A stretch of 64,000 bases of DNA from JALORV01 sp963703945 (lineage in GTDB: Bacteria > Pseudomonadota > Gammaproteobacteria > Burkholderiales > Burkholderiaceae_F), in assembly GCA_963703945.1 (NCBI GenBank), contig CAVPGM010000020.1, positions 154,399 to 218,398 on the forward strand, written 5' to 3'. Made by a program: the position numbers and the translations under genes. Of this stretch, positions 9,872 to 18,700 are shown in pieces; the stretch's first letter is position 1; each line of letters opens with the position of its first letter. The notes beneath the pieces are model-generated. The model ran no database searches. It had not been told where the DNA came from and saw nothing but the letters and a program-made list of their open reading frames with translations.

Positions 9872-12043
9872 GTGACTGAATCGCTCGCTTCGCAACCACC
9901 GGCGCGCTTCGGCGCCCCACTGCGGATCGGCGAGTGGATCGCTGATCCCACGCTCGACGAGATCCGCAAAGGCGGTCAGATCGTCAAACTGGAACCGCGC
10001 AAGATGCAGTTGCTGCTGGCGCTAGCGCTGCGGCCGGGTCAGCTGGTGACGACTGAAGAGCTTTTCGATGCGGTCTGGAAGAACGTGATCGTCACGCCCA
10101 GCTCGATCTACCAAACCGTTGCGCAGTTGCGCAAGACACTCGGCGATGACGCTGACGAGCCGCGTTACATCGCTACCGTTCCGCGTAAGGGGTATCGCAT
10201 GGTCGCGGACGTGGCACCCATCGCGCCAAAGGAGAGCGCCAGTCCAGTACGCGCGCCGACCTCAGTTGCAGCGTCCGGTGGCGATGCGGTGGTACGAATC
10301 GCCGTGCTGCCCTTCGTCGATCTTTCGCGCGGAGGGATTGAAGGGCCGCTCGCCCAGGGATTGGCCGACCATGTGATCGGCGAGTTGTCGCGGCATCCAC
10401 AGATTCGTGTGGCGGCGCACGGCTCGGCGCTTCAGGTTCGGGATTCGAACCTCGCCGAGATCGGCACTCAGTTGAACGTCACGCACGTGCTGTCGGGCGA
10501 GCTGTACCGAACGCGCGAGCGGGTGCGAGTCACCGCCCGACTGATGCACGTTGGCGAAAGCGCCCCACTGTGGCTGGAGGCGATCGAGCGGCCGATCGAT
10601 GAGTTGGCGTCGGTGTCGCCCGTGTTGACGAACGGAGCCCTCAAGGCGCTGCGCCTGCCGACGCATGGAAACGCTTCGACCGCCTCGGCGGAGGCCTATG
10701 AACTTGCGCTGCTCGGTCGCTATGCACTGCGCCCGATGACACCCGAGGCCATTCTCAAGGCACGCGACTACTTTCAGCGCGCCATCGACGTCGATGCAAC
10801 CTACGCACCGGCGTACGTCGATCTCGGCGTGACCTGGATCCTGCAGGCCAAGTTCGGCTCCACTTTGTATCCGCGCGACGCGGCGGCGCGCGCCCAGCCA
10901 CTGTTTGACAAGGCACTCGTTCTCGCGCCCGACTTGCCTGAAGCCCACGCCGCCAATGGCTTCCTGGGGTCGATGATGTTGCAACCGGACGCGGCGCGCA
11001 AACATCTGCAGCGCGCGCTCGAACTGCAACCGGGCAGTGCGCAGACGTGGACTTGGCTCGGTTCGGCGGCCGCCGAAGGGGGATATGTCATCGAGGCGCT
11101 GGCGCACTATGCGCGCGCCAGTGAGCTGGACCCGTTGAACTTCATCCTGCAAGGGCTGCGTGGCGAAGCGGCGATGCATGCCGGCCGCTACGAAGAAGCC
11201 CAGATCCACCACGCGCGCGCACTGCAACTTGCGCCCGATCATCCCGACAGTCGGCTCGGCGCGGGCCTGGTCGGGTACGCACGCGGACGCCTGGACGAGG
11301 CGGTCGACGGCTTTCGGCGAGCGCTTGAGGCCGATTCGCGGCGCCGCGCCCTGTGGTTCGAGATCGGCTGGATCTATATGGATCTCGGTCTGGCGCCCGA
11401 GGCCGATGCAGCATTTGCGCAAGGCGGTGCCTTGTCCAAAGTTGCAGCCTACGGGCCACTGAATGCGGCCTACGTGCTGTTCCTCACCGGGCGCAGCGAG
11501 GAGATCCCGGAGTTTTTCCGCCGCCATGGCTTGCCGAGCGGACAGTACGGCCATGTGGAGATCAACTGCGCCCTGCAGTTCGCCGCCATCGGTCGCGCGC
11601 AAGAGGCGCGTGGCTGGCTTGAGCGCGGTCTCGCGCAATTGCAATCCGACCCAATGCCGGCCTACAGCTCATGGGATGCGTTTCGAGGCTATCTGCCGAT
11701 CGTAGATGTCGCGGCGATCTACTCGGTGCTCGGTGAGCCCGCGGCCGCGCAACCGTTCATGGATCAGGCACACGCGCACCTGACCGCGTATGAGTCGCGC
11801 GGCAACGTTTGGCATTCGGCCCGGCATGAGCGGGCGCGCCTCGCGGCGATTGCGGGGCAGGAGGAACAGGCCCTTGAACTCCTGGACCAGGCGATTGAGA
11901 TGGGCTGGCGGCGGGCTTGGTGGGCACGCTTCGATCCGGCCTGGATTTCGTTGCGCGGCGCGCCCCGATTTGTGAGGGCCTTGGAGCGGGTGGAACACAT
12001 ATTGGCCGTGCAAAGTGCCCGCGTAAGAACCAGCACCTACTGA
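9872..12043 (+). CDS. Winged-helix (OmpR/CadC-type) regulator with TolB-like and TPR domains
   Basis: About 723 residues from the GTG at 9872; a TTG at 9818 in the same frame would add 18 residues. Residues ~15-105 form an OmpR/PhoB-type winged helix, with KLEPRKMQLLLALA, VTTEELFDAVWKNV, SSIYQTVAQLRKTLGDD and the wing YIATVPRKGYRMV. Residues ~145-250 are a TolB-N/FlgO-like domain (IAVLPFVDLSRGGIEGPLAQ, THVLSGELYRTRERVRVTAR). The remaining ~450 residues are tetratricopeptide repeats (for example LQPGSAQTWTWLGSAAAEGG). There is no receiver domain and no clear membrane helix between the DNA-binding and TolB-like parts, so a cytoplasmic regulator sensing a ligand or protein through its TPRs is inferred. 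Divergent orientation suggests that it controls the RCC1 lipoprotein operon. The IS630 copy begins just 6 bp after its stop. Confidence 0.85.
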   Translation: MTESLASQPPARFGAPLRIGEWIADPTLDEIRKGGQIVKLEPRKMQLLLALALRPGQLVTTEELFDAVWKNVIVTPSSIYQTVAQLRKTLGDDADEPRYIATVPRKGYRMVADVAPIAPKESASPVRAPTSVAASGGDAVVRIAVLPFVDLSRGGIEGPLAQGLADHVIGELSRHPQIRVAAHGSALQVRDSNLAEIGTQLNVTHVLSGELYRTRERVRVTARLMHVGESAPLWLEAIERPIDELASVSPVLTNGALKALRLPTHGNASTASAEAYELALLGRYALRPMTPEAILKARDYFQRAIDVDATYAPAYVDLGVTWILQAKFGSTLYPRDAAARAQPLFDKALVLAPDLPEAHAANGFLGSMMLQPDAARKHLQRALELQPGSAQTWTWLGSAAAEGGYVIEALAHYARASELDPLNFILQGLRGEAAMHAGRYEEAQIHHARALQLAPDHPDSRLGAGLVGYARGRLDEAVDGFRRALEADSRRRALWFEIGWIYMDLGLAPEADAAFAQGGALSKVAAYGPLNAAYVLFLTGRSEEIPEFFRRHGLPSGQYGHVEINCALQFAAIGRAQEARGWLERGLAQLQSDPMPAYSSWDAFRGYLPIVDVAAIYSVLGEPAAAQPFMDQAHAHLTAYESRGNVWHSARHERARLAAIAGQEEQALELLDQAIEMGWRRAWWARFDPAWISLRGAPRFVRALERVEHILAVQSARVRTSTY

Positions 12044-12049
12044 GCTTTC

Positions 12050-12064
12050 AGTAAATACATGACA
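12050..12064 (+). repeat. IS630 left terminal inverted repeat
   Basis: AGTAAATACATGACA, the partner of the inverted copy at 13124-13138 with two mismatches. It lies 1 bp from the 3' end of the transposase frame. Confidence 0.7.
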
Positions 12065-13069
12065 TTAGATTGGCAGTTCCGCCTGTTGCCAGAATGCGGT
12101 GATCAGGCGTGGTCGGTGTTGCAGCGACTTCAGTCGACGCGTGGCGTAGCGGCGCACCTCGTCGATGGTATGCAGGCACAGGTTGGCCAGTTCGCGCTGC
12201 TTGGCGTAGCCGAACAGGTACTCGACCGGATTGAGCTCGGGGGCATAGGCCGGCAGTCGCTCCAGCACGATGCGATCGCCCAGCGACTCGACATGGGCGC
12301 GCACCAGACGGCTGCGGTGCGCTGGCAGGCCGTCCCAGATGATCAGCAGCTTGCCCTTGATCTGGCGGGCCAGCGCCTGCAGGTACTCGATGAGCTGCGG
12401 TGCCTTGATCGCACCGGGGAAGAAGCGGAAGTAGAAGTTCGCCACCGTGACGCCGTCGATCAGAGACAGCTGCTTCCAGTTGAAGCTGTACTGCAGCATC
12501 GGCGTGCAGCCCTTCGGGGCCCAGGTCTTTACCCGTGTGGGTCGCTCGCGAGAGCCCCGACTCGTCGACGAAGACGATCGTGCGGCCGTCGCGTCGGCAC
12601 TTTTTTTTAGCGCCGGCCAGCGCTGGGTCTTCCAGGCGAGGATCGCCGACTCGTCGCGCTGGATGGCGCGACCCACCGGACGCTGGCTGGAAAAGCCCAG
12701 ACTCGTGAGCAGCAGCCACACATTGGCGATGCTGAAACGCACCCCGAAATCGCGCTCGATCAGCGCACTGACCCGTTGCAAGGTCCACAGCTCGGTCGCA
12801 AATCCGCAGGCCACCGCACCGCGCTGCAGCCGCTCGGCGAGCTGTCGTTTGCGCTGCGCATCGAGTGCGGCGGGCCGGCCCAGCGGCCTGCGCCGCCACG
12901 CCTGTGCATCGGCCAACCGCTCGCGCTCCCAGTTCGACGCCGTCTGCCGGCTCACCTCCAACTCGCGCGCCACCTCGGCCTGCCGCACTCCGCGCGCCAG
13001 CATGCGCATGCCCTTGCGCCGCCGCAGCTCCATCGCCTTCAGATCCCGTCGGTACTTGACCGTCGCCAT
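12065..13069 (-). CDS. IS630-family DDE transposase, internal frame displacement
   Basis: A 334-residue frame from ATG 13069. The N-terminal helix-turn-helix region reads RQAEVARELEVSRQTASNW, followed by the linker RRPLGRPAALD. The C-terminal half has the DDE-domain elements LLIIWDGLPAHRS (second Asp) and YAPELNPVEYLFGYAK (catalytic Glu), as expected for IS630/Tc1-type enzymes. The first catalytic Asp, in IVFVDESGLS, is only read in the neighbouring frame. After the run of eight A (12601-12608 on the complement) the annotated frame yields a Ser/Arg-rich nonsense stretch for about 20 codons, then returns to the correct frame at about 12545. One missing A plus one extra base would explain this. 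As written the protein lacks an intact catalytic triad. Confidence 0.85.
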   Translation of the reverse strand: MATVKYRRDLKAMELRRRKGMRMLARGVRQAEVARELEVSRQTASNWERERLADAQAWRRRPLGRPAALDAQRKRQLAERLQRGAVACGFATELWTLQRVSALIERDFGVRFSIANVWLLLTSLGFSSQRPVGRAIQRDESAILAWKTQRWPALKKSADATAARSSSSTSRGSRERPTRVKTWAPKGCTPMLQYSFNWKQLSLIDGVTVANFYFRFFPGAIKAPQLIEYLQALARQIKGKLLIIWDGLPAHRSRLVRAHVESLGDRIVLERLPAYAPELNPVEYLFGYAKQRELANLCLHTIDEVRRYATRRLKSLQHRPRLITAFWQQAELPI

Positions 13070-13123
13070 GTCGCCTCACCGTAGTCCGAACACCACGACT
13101 AACGCACGACATCGGCAAACGGT

Positions 13124-13138
13124 TGTCAAGCATTTACT
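13124..13138 (-). repeat. IS630 right terminal inverted repeat
   Basis: TGTCAAGCATTTACT, the inverted partner of 12050-12064 (13/15 identical). It is followed by A at 13139, giving the TA dinucleotide expected at an IS630 target. Confidence 0.7.
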
Positions 13139-13226
13139 AAATTATCAATAGGGTTTGATGCGGAGGAACGCGTAATCTTCACCGCACCGCGTAGGCTGAT
13201 AGTCTGACCGTGACCACTGTACGAAG

Positions 13227-14417
13227 ATGCAACTGATCGACCGCGTTGTCCAGTTCCGCACCGAGATCCAGCAGATCCGCCGCGACATTCATGCCCATCC
13301 CGAACTGAGGTTCCAGGAAGACCGCACCAGCGACCTGGTGGCCGGCAAGCTGGCCGAATGGGGCATCGAGGTGACGCGCGGCCTCGGCGGCACCGGCGTG
13401 GTCGGAACCTTGCGCCAGGGCAATTCGAAACGTTCGATCGGGCTGCGGGCCGACATGGACGCGTTGCCGATCCAGGAAGTCAACCAGTTCGCGCACCGCT
13501 CGACCCACGCCGGCAAGATGCACGCCTGCGGCCATGATGGCCACACCGCGATGCTGCTGGCCGCGGCTCGCTATCTTGCCGAAGCAAGGCCGTTTGACGG
13601 CAGCGTTCACCTGATCTTCCAGCCGGCCGAGGAAGGCGGGGCGGGCGCGCAGCGGATGATCGACGACGGACTGTTCGAACGGTTTCCCTGCGACGCGGTG
13701 TTCGGCATGCACAACTGGCCAGGGTTCAAGGTGGGCCAGTTCGGCGTCGCACCAGGCCCGGCGATGGCGTCGAGCAACGAGTTCGAGATCCGCATCACGG
13801 GCAAGGGCTCGCATGCCGCGATGCCTCATCTGGGTGTCGATCCGGTGTTCGTTGCAGTGCAGGTCGTCAACGGCCTGCAGGGGATCGTCACGCGCGTCAA
13901 GAAGCCGATCGATGCCGCCGTGCTGTCGGTGACGATGATCCACGCCGGCGAAGCCACCAACGTCGTGCCCGACAGCGCCTTCATTTCGGGGACGGTACGC
14001 ACCTTCAGCGACGATGTGACGGCACAGATCGAGGATCACATGCGCCGCATCGTGCAGATGACCGCGGCCGCCTACGGCGCCGAATCACACGTCGATTTTC
14101 GCCGGAACTATCCGCCCACGGTGAACCACGCGGCGGAAGCCGAGTTCGCGGCCACCGTGATGGACGACATCGTCGGAGCCGGGAATGTCGTGCGCGGTCT
14201 CGAACCCACCATGGGCTCGGAAGACTTCGCCTTCATGCTGAAGGTGCGACCTGGCGCCTACGTGTTCATCGGCAATGGCGAGGGCACGCATCGCGCAACC
14301 GGACACGGCCTCGGACCGTGCACGCTGCATAACGCGAGCTACGACTTCAACGACGAACTGATCCCGCTCGGCGCAACGTACTGGATCCGGCTGGTCGAGC
14401 AGTATCTCGGTCGCTAG
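13227..14417 (+). CDS. M20D amidohydrolase (hippurate hydrolase / aminoacylase type)
   Basis: A 396-residue zinc- or manganese-dependent amidohydrolase that cleaves N-acyl or amide bonds of amino acids. The start ATG at 13227 has a weak GAAG site. The M20D hallmarks are RRDIHAHPELRFQE, GLRADMDALPIQE, MHACGHDGHTAMLL (metal-ligand Cys and His), FQPAEEGGAGAQRM (Glu pair), FGMHNWPG, GKGSHAAMPH (dimerisation-domain His), VVPDSAFISGTVRTF, LEPTMGSEDFAFML and the C-terminal LHNASYDFNDELIPLG. No signal peptide, so cytoplasmic. It stands alone; its 3' end overlaps the convergent membrane-protein gene by 4 bp. The family hydrolyses hippurate, indole-3-acetyl amino acids or N-acetyl amino acids, and the substrate cannot be chosen from sequence. 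Confidence 0.92.
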   Translation: MQLIDRVVQFRTEIQQIRRDIHAHPELRFQEDRTSDLVAGKLAEWGIEVTRGLGGTGVVGTLRQGNSKRSIGLRADMDALPIQEVNQFAHRSTHAGKMHACGHDGHTAMLLAAARYLAEARPFDGSVHLIFQPAEEGGAGAQRMIDDGLFERFPCDAVFGMHNWPGFKVGQFGVAPGPAMASSNEFEIRITGKGSHAAMPHLGVDPVFVAVQVVNGLQGIVTRVKKPIDAAVLSVTMIHAGEATNVVPDSAFISGTVRTFSDDVTAQIEDHMRRIVQMTAAAYGAESHVDFRRNYPPTVNHAAEAEFAATVMDDIVGAGNVVRGLEPTMGSEDFAFMLKVRPGAYVFIGNGEGTHRATGHGLGPCTLHNASYDFNDELIPLGATYWIRLVEQYLGR

Positions 14418-14800
14418 GACTGCGGCGGCTCCCCGGCGCGTCGCGAACGGAAGCGCGCGGTCAACTCCGGCCGGCGGAACACCAGCACGCTTGCCCAGGT
14501 CGCCAGCGCAACGCAGCCCAGAATCAGCGCCAGGCGAGCGCTGGGAGCGCCGGCGGCGACTCGCGCAGCCACGAGTACGGCCAGCGTCCGCAACCATTCG
14601 AAACCGCCGGCCACCAGCGCGATCTGCACCGCGCGCGCGGCCCAGCGCCGGGGAATCGCGAGCACCATCACCAGCGCCACGCAGAGTGCGGCCAGCATCC
14701 ACAGTTGCGCACGCGCGAAGTGCGCAGCCAGCACCAGCAGTGCCGCGCCAGGGAGGATGAGCAGGCCGAAAGTCACCATCGGAGTTCCGAATCCGCGCAT
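14414..14800 (-). CDS. Small four-helix membrane protein, unknown function
   Basis: A 128-residue product from ATG 14800 (alternative ATG at 14779). Four hydrophobic segments are visible: VTFGLLILPGAALLVLAAHF, LWMLAALCVALVMVLAI, VQIALVAGGFEWLRTLAVL and LALILGCVALATWASVLVF. The C-terminus is short, charged and probably cytoplasmic (ELTARFRSRRAGEPPQS). I recognise no family with certainty. It is convergent with the M20D gene (4-bp overlap), and a perfect 9-bp palindrome (14805-14834) begins 5 bp upstream of its start. Confidence 0.65.
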   Translation of the reverse strand: MRGFGTPMVTFGLLILPGAALLVLAAHFARAQLWMLAALCVALVMVLAIPRRWAARAVQIALVAGGFEWLRTLAVLVAARVAAGAPSARLALILGCVALATWASVLVFRRPELTARFRSRRAGEPPQS

Positions 14801-14804
14801 GCTG

Positions 14805-14834
14805 GCCGATCAAAAATATTGCCAATTGATCGGC
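14805..14834. promoter_or_regulatory. Palindrome, candidate operator
   Basis: GCCGATCAA, 12 nt of AT-rich spacer, then TTGATCGGC: a perfect 9-bp inverted repeat immediately upstream of the small membrane-protein gene and in the gap to the divergent lipoprotein gene. The AT-rich centre and promoter-proximal position suit a dimeric regulator site; a transcript hairpin is the alternative. Confidence 0.4.
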
Positions 14835-14961
14835 GGCAGCCGTCCCGCATTGTCCTATGGGGACTGGATACGGCGGCCAGCTAATCCGTTTACCGGAGGG
14901 TGCAGCACAGGGGCGGCCAGTACGCTGGCGCGACCGTTCTTTCGCCTGCCTCGTCCGGTCG

Positions 14962-15483
14962 ATGTCAGCCTCTTTCCTTCGTCTGCTGTGCTCCGCGCTG
15001 GCGTTCAGCCTGCTATCCGGCTGCGCGACCATGGCCGGCGATGCGACGCAGAAGGTCAACATCCAGACTGTCGACGGACAGGGCCGAGTGGTCGACGGCA
15101 TGAGTTGCCACGCCAGCAACAGTTCGGCGGGCTATGTCGGCGTGACCCCGATGTTCGACATGCAGGTCCGTCGCTCGTCCAGTCCGCTGGTCGTCGAATG
15201 CCGCCGCGACGGCGTGCCTCTGGCGCGTGCGGTTGTCGTTTCCAGGGCGGTCAACATGCAACCGCTGCAGATGCTCCTTCCGGGCGGAACCAGCTTTATG
15301 GTGCTGGATCACATCACCGGCTACATGTACTCGTATCCGCGCTGGGTGCGGCTGCAGGTCGGCACCGACATGGTGTTCGATCGTCGTGACGAGGTCGACC
15401 GTGGCCCGACCCCCGGACTGATCACCCGCCAGTTCGACGATTTCGTCCGCTTCGCCGCGAGCGGTACCGAACGTCCCGACTGA
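14962..15483 (+). CDS. Lipoprotein of unknown function
   Basis: A 173-residue product from ATG 14962. The signal region MSASFLRLLCSALAFSLLSG ends in the lipobox LLSGC. The mature protein starts with an Ala/Met-rich stretch, then has a beta-rich domain with EGA/PEGA-like wording (VDGMSCHASNSSAGYVGVTP, SPLVVECRRDGVPLARAVV) and a GTSFMVLDHITGYMYSYP segment. This resembles short lipoproteins whose text reads 'Cys-x-x-x-N-DKG-x-W-x-x-x-TP...V-x-C' and which are commonly left as hypothetical. A longer in-frame extension to 14857 exists but would bury the signal peptide. It is monocistronic and lies upstream of uvrA. Confidence 0.75.
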   Translation: MSASFLRLLCSALAFSLLSGCATMAGDATQKVNIQTVDGQGRVVDGMSCHASNSSAGYVGVTPMFDMQVRRSSSPLVVECRRDGVPLARAVVVSRAVNMQPLQMLLPGGTSFMVLDHITGYMYSYPRWVRLQVGTDMVFDRRDEVDRGPTPGLITRQFDDFVRFAASGTERPD

Positions 15484-15630
15484 GGCGCACGCCGGCCAAT
15501 CCACGGCTCGCGGTTCCGCGCACGCCCAGGGCGCGCACCCGGTCCCGCGCGATCCGGCGGAACCCGCCGGCCTGCCGCGCGTCGAAGCCGTGCCGCAACG
15601 AGCTTCGCTGTTACGGGCCTTGCTCGCCGA

Positions 15631-15650
15631 TACTGTAAGAATGTACAGTT
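15631..15650 (+). promoter_or_regulatory. LexA (SOS) box upstream of uvrA
   Basis: TACTGTAAGAATGTACAGTT contains the CTGT-N8-ACAG core of the proteobacterial LexA operator (15633-15648), 60 bp before the uvrA start. A possible -35 (TTGCTC, 15620-15625) and -10 (TACAGT, 15644-15649) with an 18-nt spacer overlap it, so LexA binding would block transcription. Confidence 0.8.
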
Positions 15651-15709
15651 AGCACTCCGCCGGCGATGGGCGCCATCGCTCGCGGCCGCGAGCGAGTAGC
15701 CGAGTTCCC

Positions 15710-18700
15710 ATGCCTGAAGATTCCAAGTCCGTCGCCGACGCGACGCGGCGCGCGATCCGTATCCGCGGCGCTCGCCAGAACAACCTGCGCAATCTCGACC
15801 TCGACATCCCGACTGGCGAGCTGGTTGTGGTCACCGGCGTGTCCGGGTCGGGCAAGAGTTCGCTGGTGTTCGACACGCTGTACGCGGAGGGGCAGCGCCG
15901 CTATGTGGAGACGTTTTCTCCCTACGCGCGGCAGTTCCTCGATCGGATGGACCGCCCGGCGGTCGATCGCATCGAAGGCGTGCCACCGGCGATCGCGATC
16001 GACCAGACCAACCCCGTCCGAACGTCGCGCAGCACGGTCGGCACCATGACCGAACTCAACGACCACCTGAAGTTGCTGTTCGCCCGTGCCGCCAGGTTGC
16101 ATTGCCGAAACTGCGCGCAGCCGGTGTGGCGCGACTCGGCGGACTCGATCCTGACGGCATTGGCTGAGCGCGCAGCAGCGGCCGGCGACCCGCGACTGGC
16201 CGTCACATTCCCGGTGCGGGTGCCAAAGAACTTCACCGAGGCCGAGATCCGGGCGCACCTCGAGGCGCAGGGCTACTCGAAGGTACATGGCGAGCGGAGC
16301 CACTCCGATGGAACGGTGCTCGACATCCTCGCCGATCGCTTCCGCTGGGCAGGAACCGAACGCTCGCGCGCGGCCGACGCGGTGGAACGCGCGCTGCGGC
16401 TGGGTGGTGGCCGCGTCGACGTCCACGCCCTCGACGAGACAGGCGGCGTGGCCGCGACCTGGCGCTTCTCGACCGATCTGCACTGCGCGGATTGCGACAT
16501 CCACTACGAGACGCCTCACCCGTCGACCTTCTCGTTCAATTCCCCGCTGGGCGCTTGCGATACGTGTCGTGGATTCGGCCGCGTGATCGGCGTCGACTAC
16601 GGCCTGGTCATTCCCGATGAACGCAAGACGCTCGGCCAGGGCGCGATCAAGCCGTTCCAGTCCAAATCGTTCATCGAGAGCCAGCGCGATCTGGAGAAGA
16701 GCGCGGCGAAGGATCGCATTCCGCTCGACGTGCCGTTTTCCGAGCTCACCGACGAGCAACGGCGCTGGGTGATCGAGGGCGGATCCGGCTGGAAGAGCTG
16801 GAACAAGAGCTGGCCGGGAACGTGGTACGGCGTCAAGCGCTTCTTCGCGTGGCTGGAGAGCAAGGCGTACAAGATGCACATCCGCGTCCTGCTCTCACGG
16901 TATCGGTCGTATACGCCTTGCCCGACATGCGCGGGCAGCCGCCTGCGCCACGACGCGACGCTCTGGCGGGTCGGTGGGCATGAAGCCGCAACCGCGATGC
17001 CGGCCAACGGTCGGTACACACGCTTCCGGCCCGTGCACGCGAACTGGTCGCACCAGCAGCTCGACGCCCTGCCTGGCCTTTCGCTGCACGACCTGATGCT
17101 GCTGCCGATCGAGCGCGTCAAGATGTTCTTCGACAACATCGCCCTGCCGCCGCCGCTCGATGAAGCCACCGAGATGCTGCTCGACGAGCTGCGCGCGCGG
17201 CTGGCGTTCCTGGTCGATGTCGGACTGGGATATCTGACCCTCGACCGCCAGAGTCGTACCCTTTCGGGAGGGGAAGTTCAACGGATCAACCTGACCACCG
17301 CGCTCGGCACGTCGCTGGTCAACACGTTGTTCGTTCTCGACGAGCCGTCGATCGGCCTGCATCCGCGCGACATGCATCGCGTGGTCGAGGTGATGCACCG
17401 CCTGCGCAGCGCCGGCAACTCGCTGGTCGTCGTCGAGCATGACCCGCAGGTCATGCTGGCGGCCGACCGCATCCTCGACATGGGACCCGGACCGGGTGAG
17501 CGCGGCGGGTCGATCGTGTTCAACGGCACACCGGCCGAATTGGTCGATGCCGAAACCCTGACCGGACGCTACCTGGGCGGACGCCAGACGGTCGACGCAA
17601 CACCCCCGCTGGCAGTTGCGGCCAATGCGCCGCGAGTGGTGCTGCAGGGCGTGCGTGAACACAATCTCAAGGCGATCAACGTCGAGATCCCGCTCAAGCG
17701 CCTCGTCTGTGTCACCGGTGTGTCGGGCAGCGGCAAGTCGACGTTGATCCAGGATGTGCTTTATCCGGCGCTGGCCAAGGCGAAGGGGAGGTCCGTCGAG
17801 TCGCCGGGCGCCTTCGAACGTTTGCTCGGTGAGGACTGGCTCGACGACATCGCGTTCGTCGATCAGTCGCCGATCGGCAAGACGACGCGATCAAATCCCG
17901 CGAGCTACGTGGGCGCGTTCGACGCGATCCGCGCCATTTTCGCGAAGACACGCGTGGCGAAAGAGCGTGGCTACACGGCCGGCACGTTCTCCTTCAATTC
18001 CGGCGACGGCCGCTGCCCGACCTGCGGAGGCAATGGCTTCGAGCACGTCGAGATGCAGTTCCTGTCGGACGTGTACCTGCGCTGCCCGGACTGCGACGGC
18101 AAGCGCTTCCGGCCCGAGACACTCGAGGTCACGGTCGACAGGGGCGGGCGCCTCGCGAACATCGCCGATGTGCTGGGCATGACCGTCAGCGAGGCGCTCG
18201 CCTTCTTCCGCGACGATGCGGAGGTCGCACGCGTACTGATGCCGCTGGTCGACGTGGGGCTCGAGTACGTGAAGCTCGGCCAGCCGGTGCCCACGCTGTC
18301 CGGCGGCGAGGCGCAGCGACTGAAACTTGCAGGCTTTCTGGCTGAAGCGACCCGCGGCAAGGCTCCGACGCGCGGGACGCTGTTCCTGTTCGACGAGCCG
18401 ACCACGGGGCTGCACTTCGACGACGTCGCCAAGCTGATGCGCGCCTTCCGCAAGCTGTTGGCCGCAGGTCATTCGCTGGTGGTCATCGAACACAATCTCG
18501 ACGTGGTCTCGGCCGCCGACTGGCTGATCGACCTGGGACCGGAAGGCGGCGACGCCGGCGGCGAAGTCGTTGCGGCAGGCTCTCCCGACGACGTGATCGC
18601 GATCGAGCGCTCGCATACCGGACGCGAGCTCGCCGCGTATCGCGCGACGCTCGCTTCACACGCCCCGCGCGTCAACGAACCGAGGGTCGACTACGGCGCC

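Larger units (their letters stand above)
12050..13138 (-). mobile_element. IS630-family insertion sequence
   Basis: About 1.09 kb, holding one transposase gene between imperfect terminal inverted repeats: AGTAAATACATGACA at 12050-12064 and TGTCAAGCATTTACT at 13124-13138, which match at 13 of 15 positions when one is inverted. IS630 members duplicate TA. TA follows the right repeat (13138-13139), but the left repeat is preceded by CA (12049-12050), so either the left TA has mutated or the boundary is off by a base or two. The copy has landed immediately downstream of the TPR regulator. Two frame problems in the transposase suggest that it is inactive unless they are sequence errors. Confidence 0.8.

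Noticed and set aside
12048..13133. Longer minus-strand frame across the IS630 element
   Set aside because: Only about 25 codons around IVFVDESGLS belong to the transposase; the rest is out of frame with the family.
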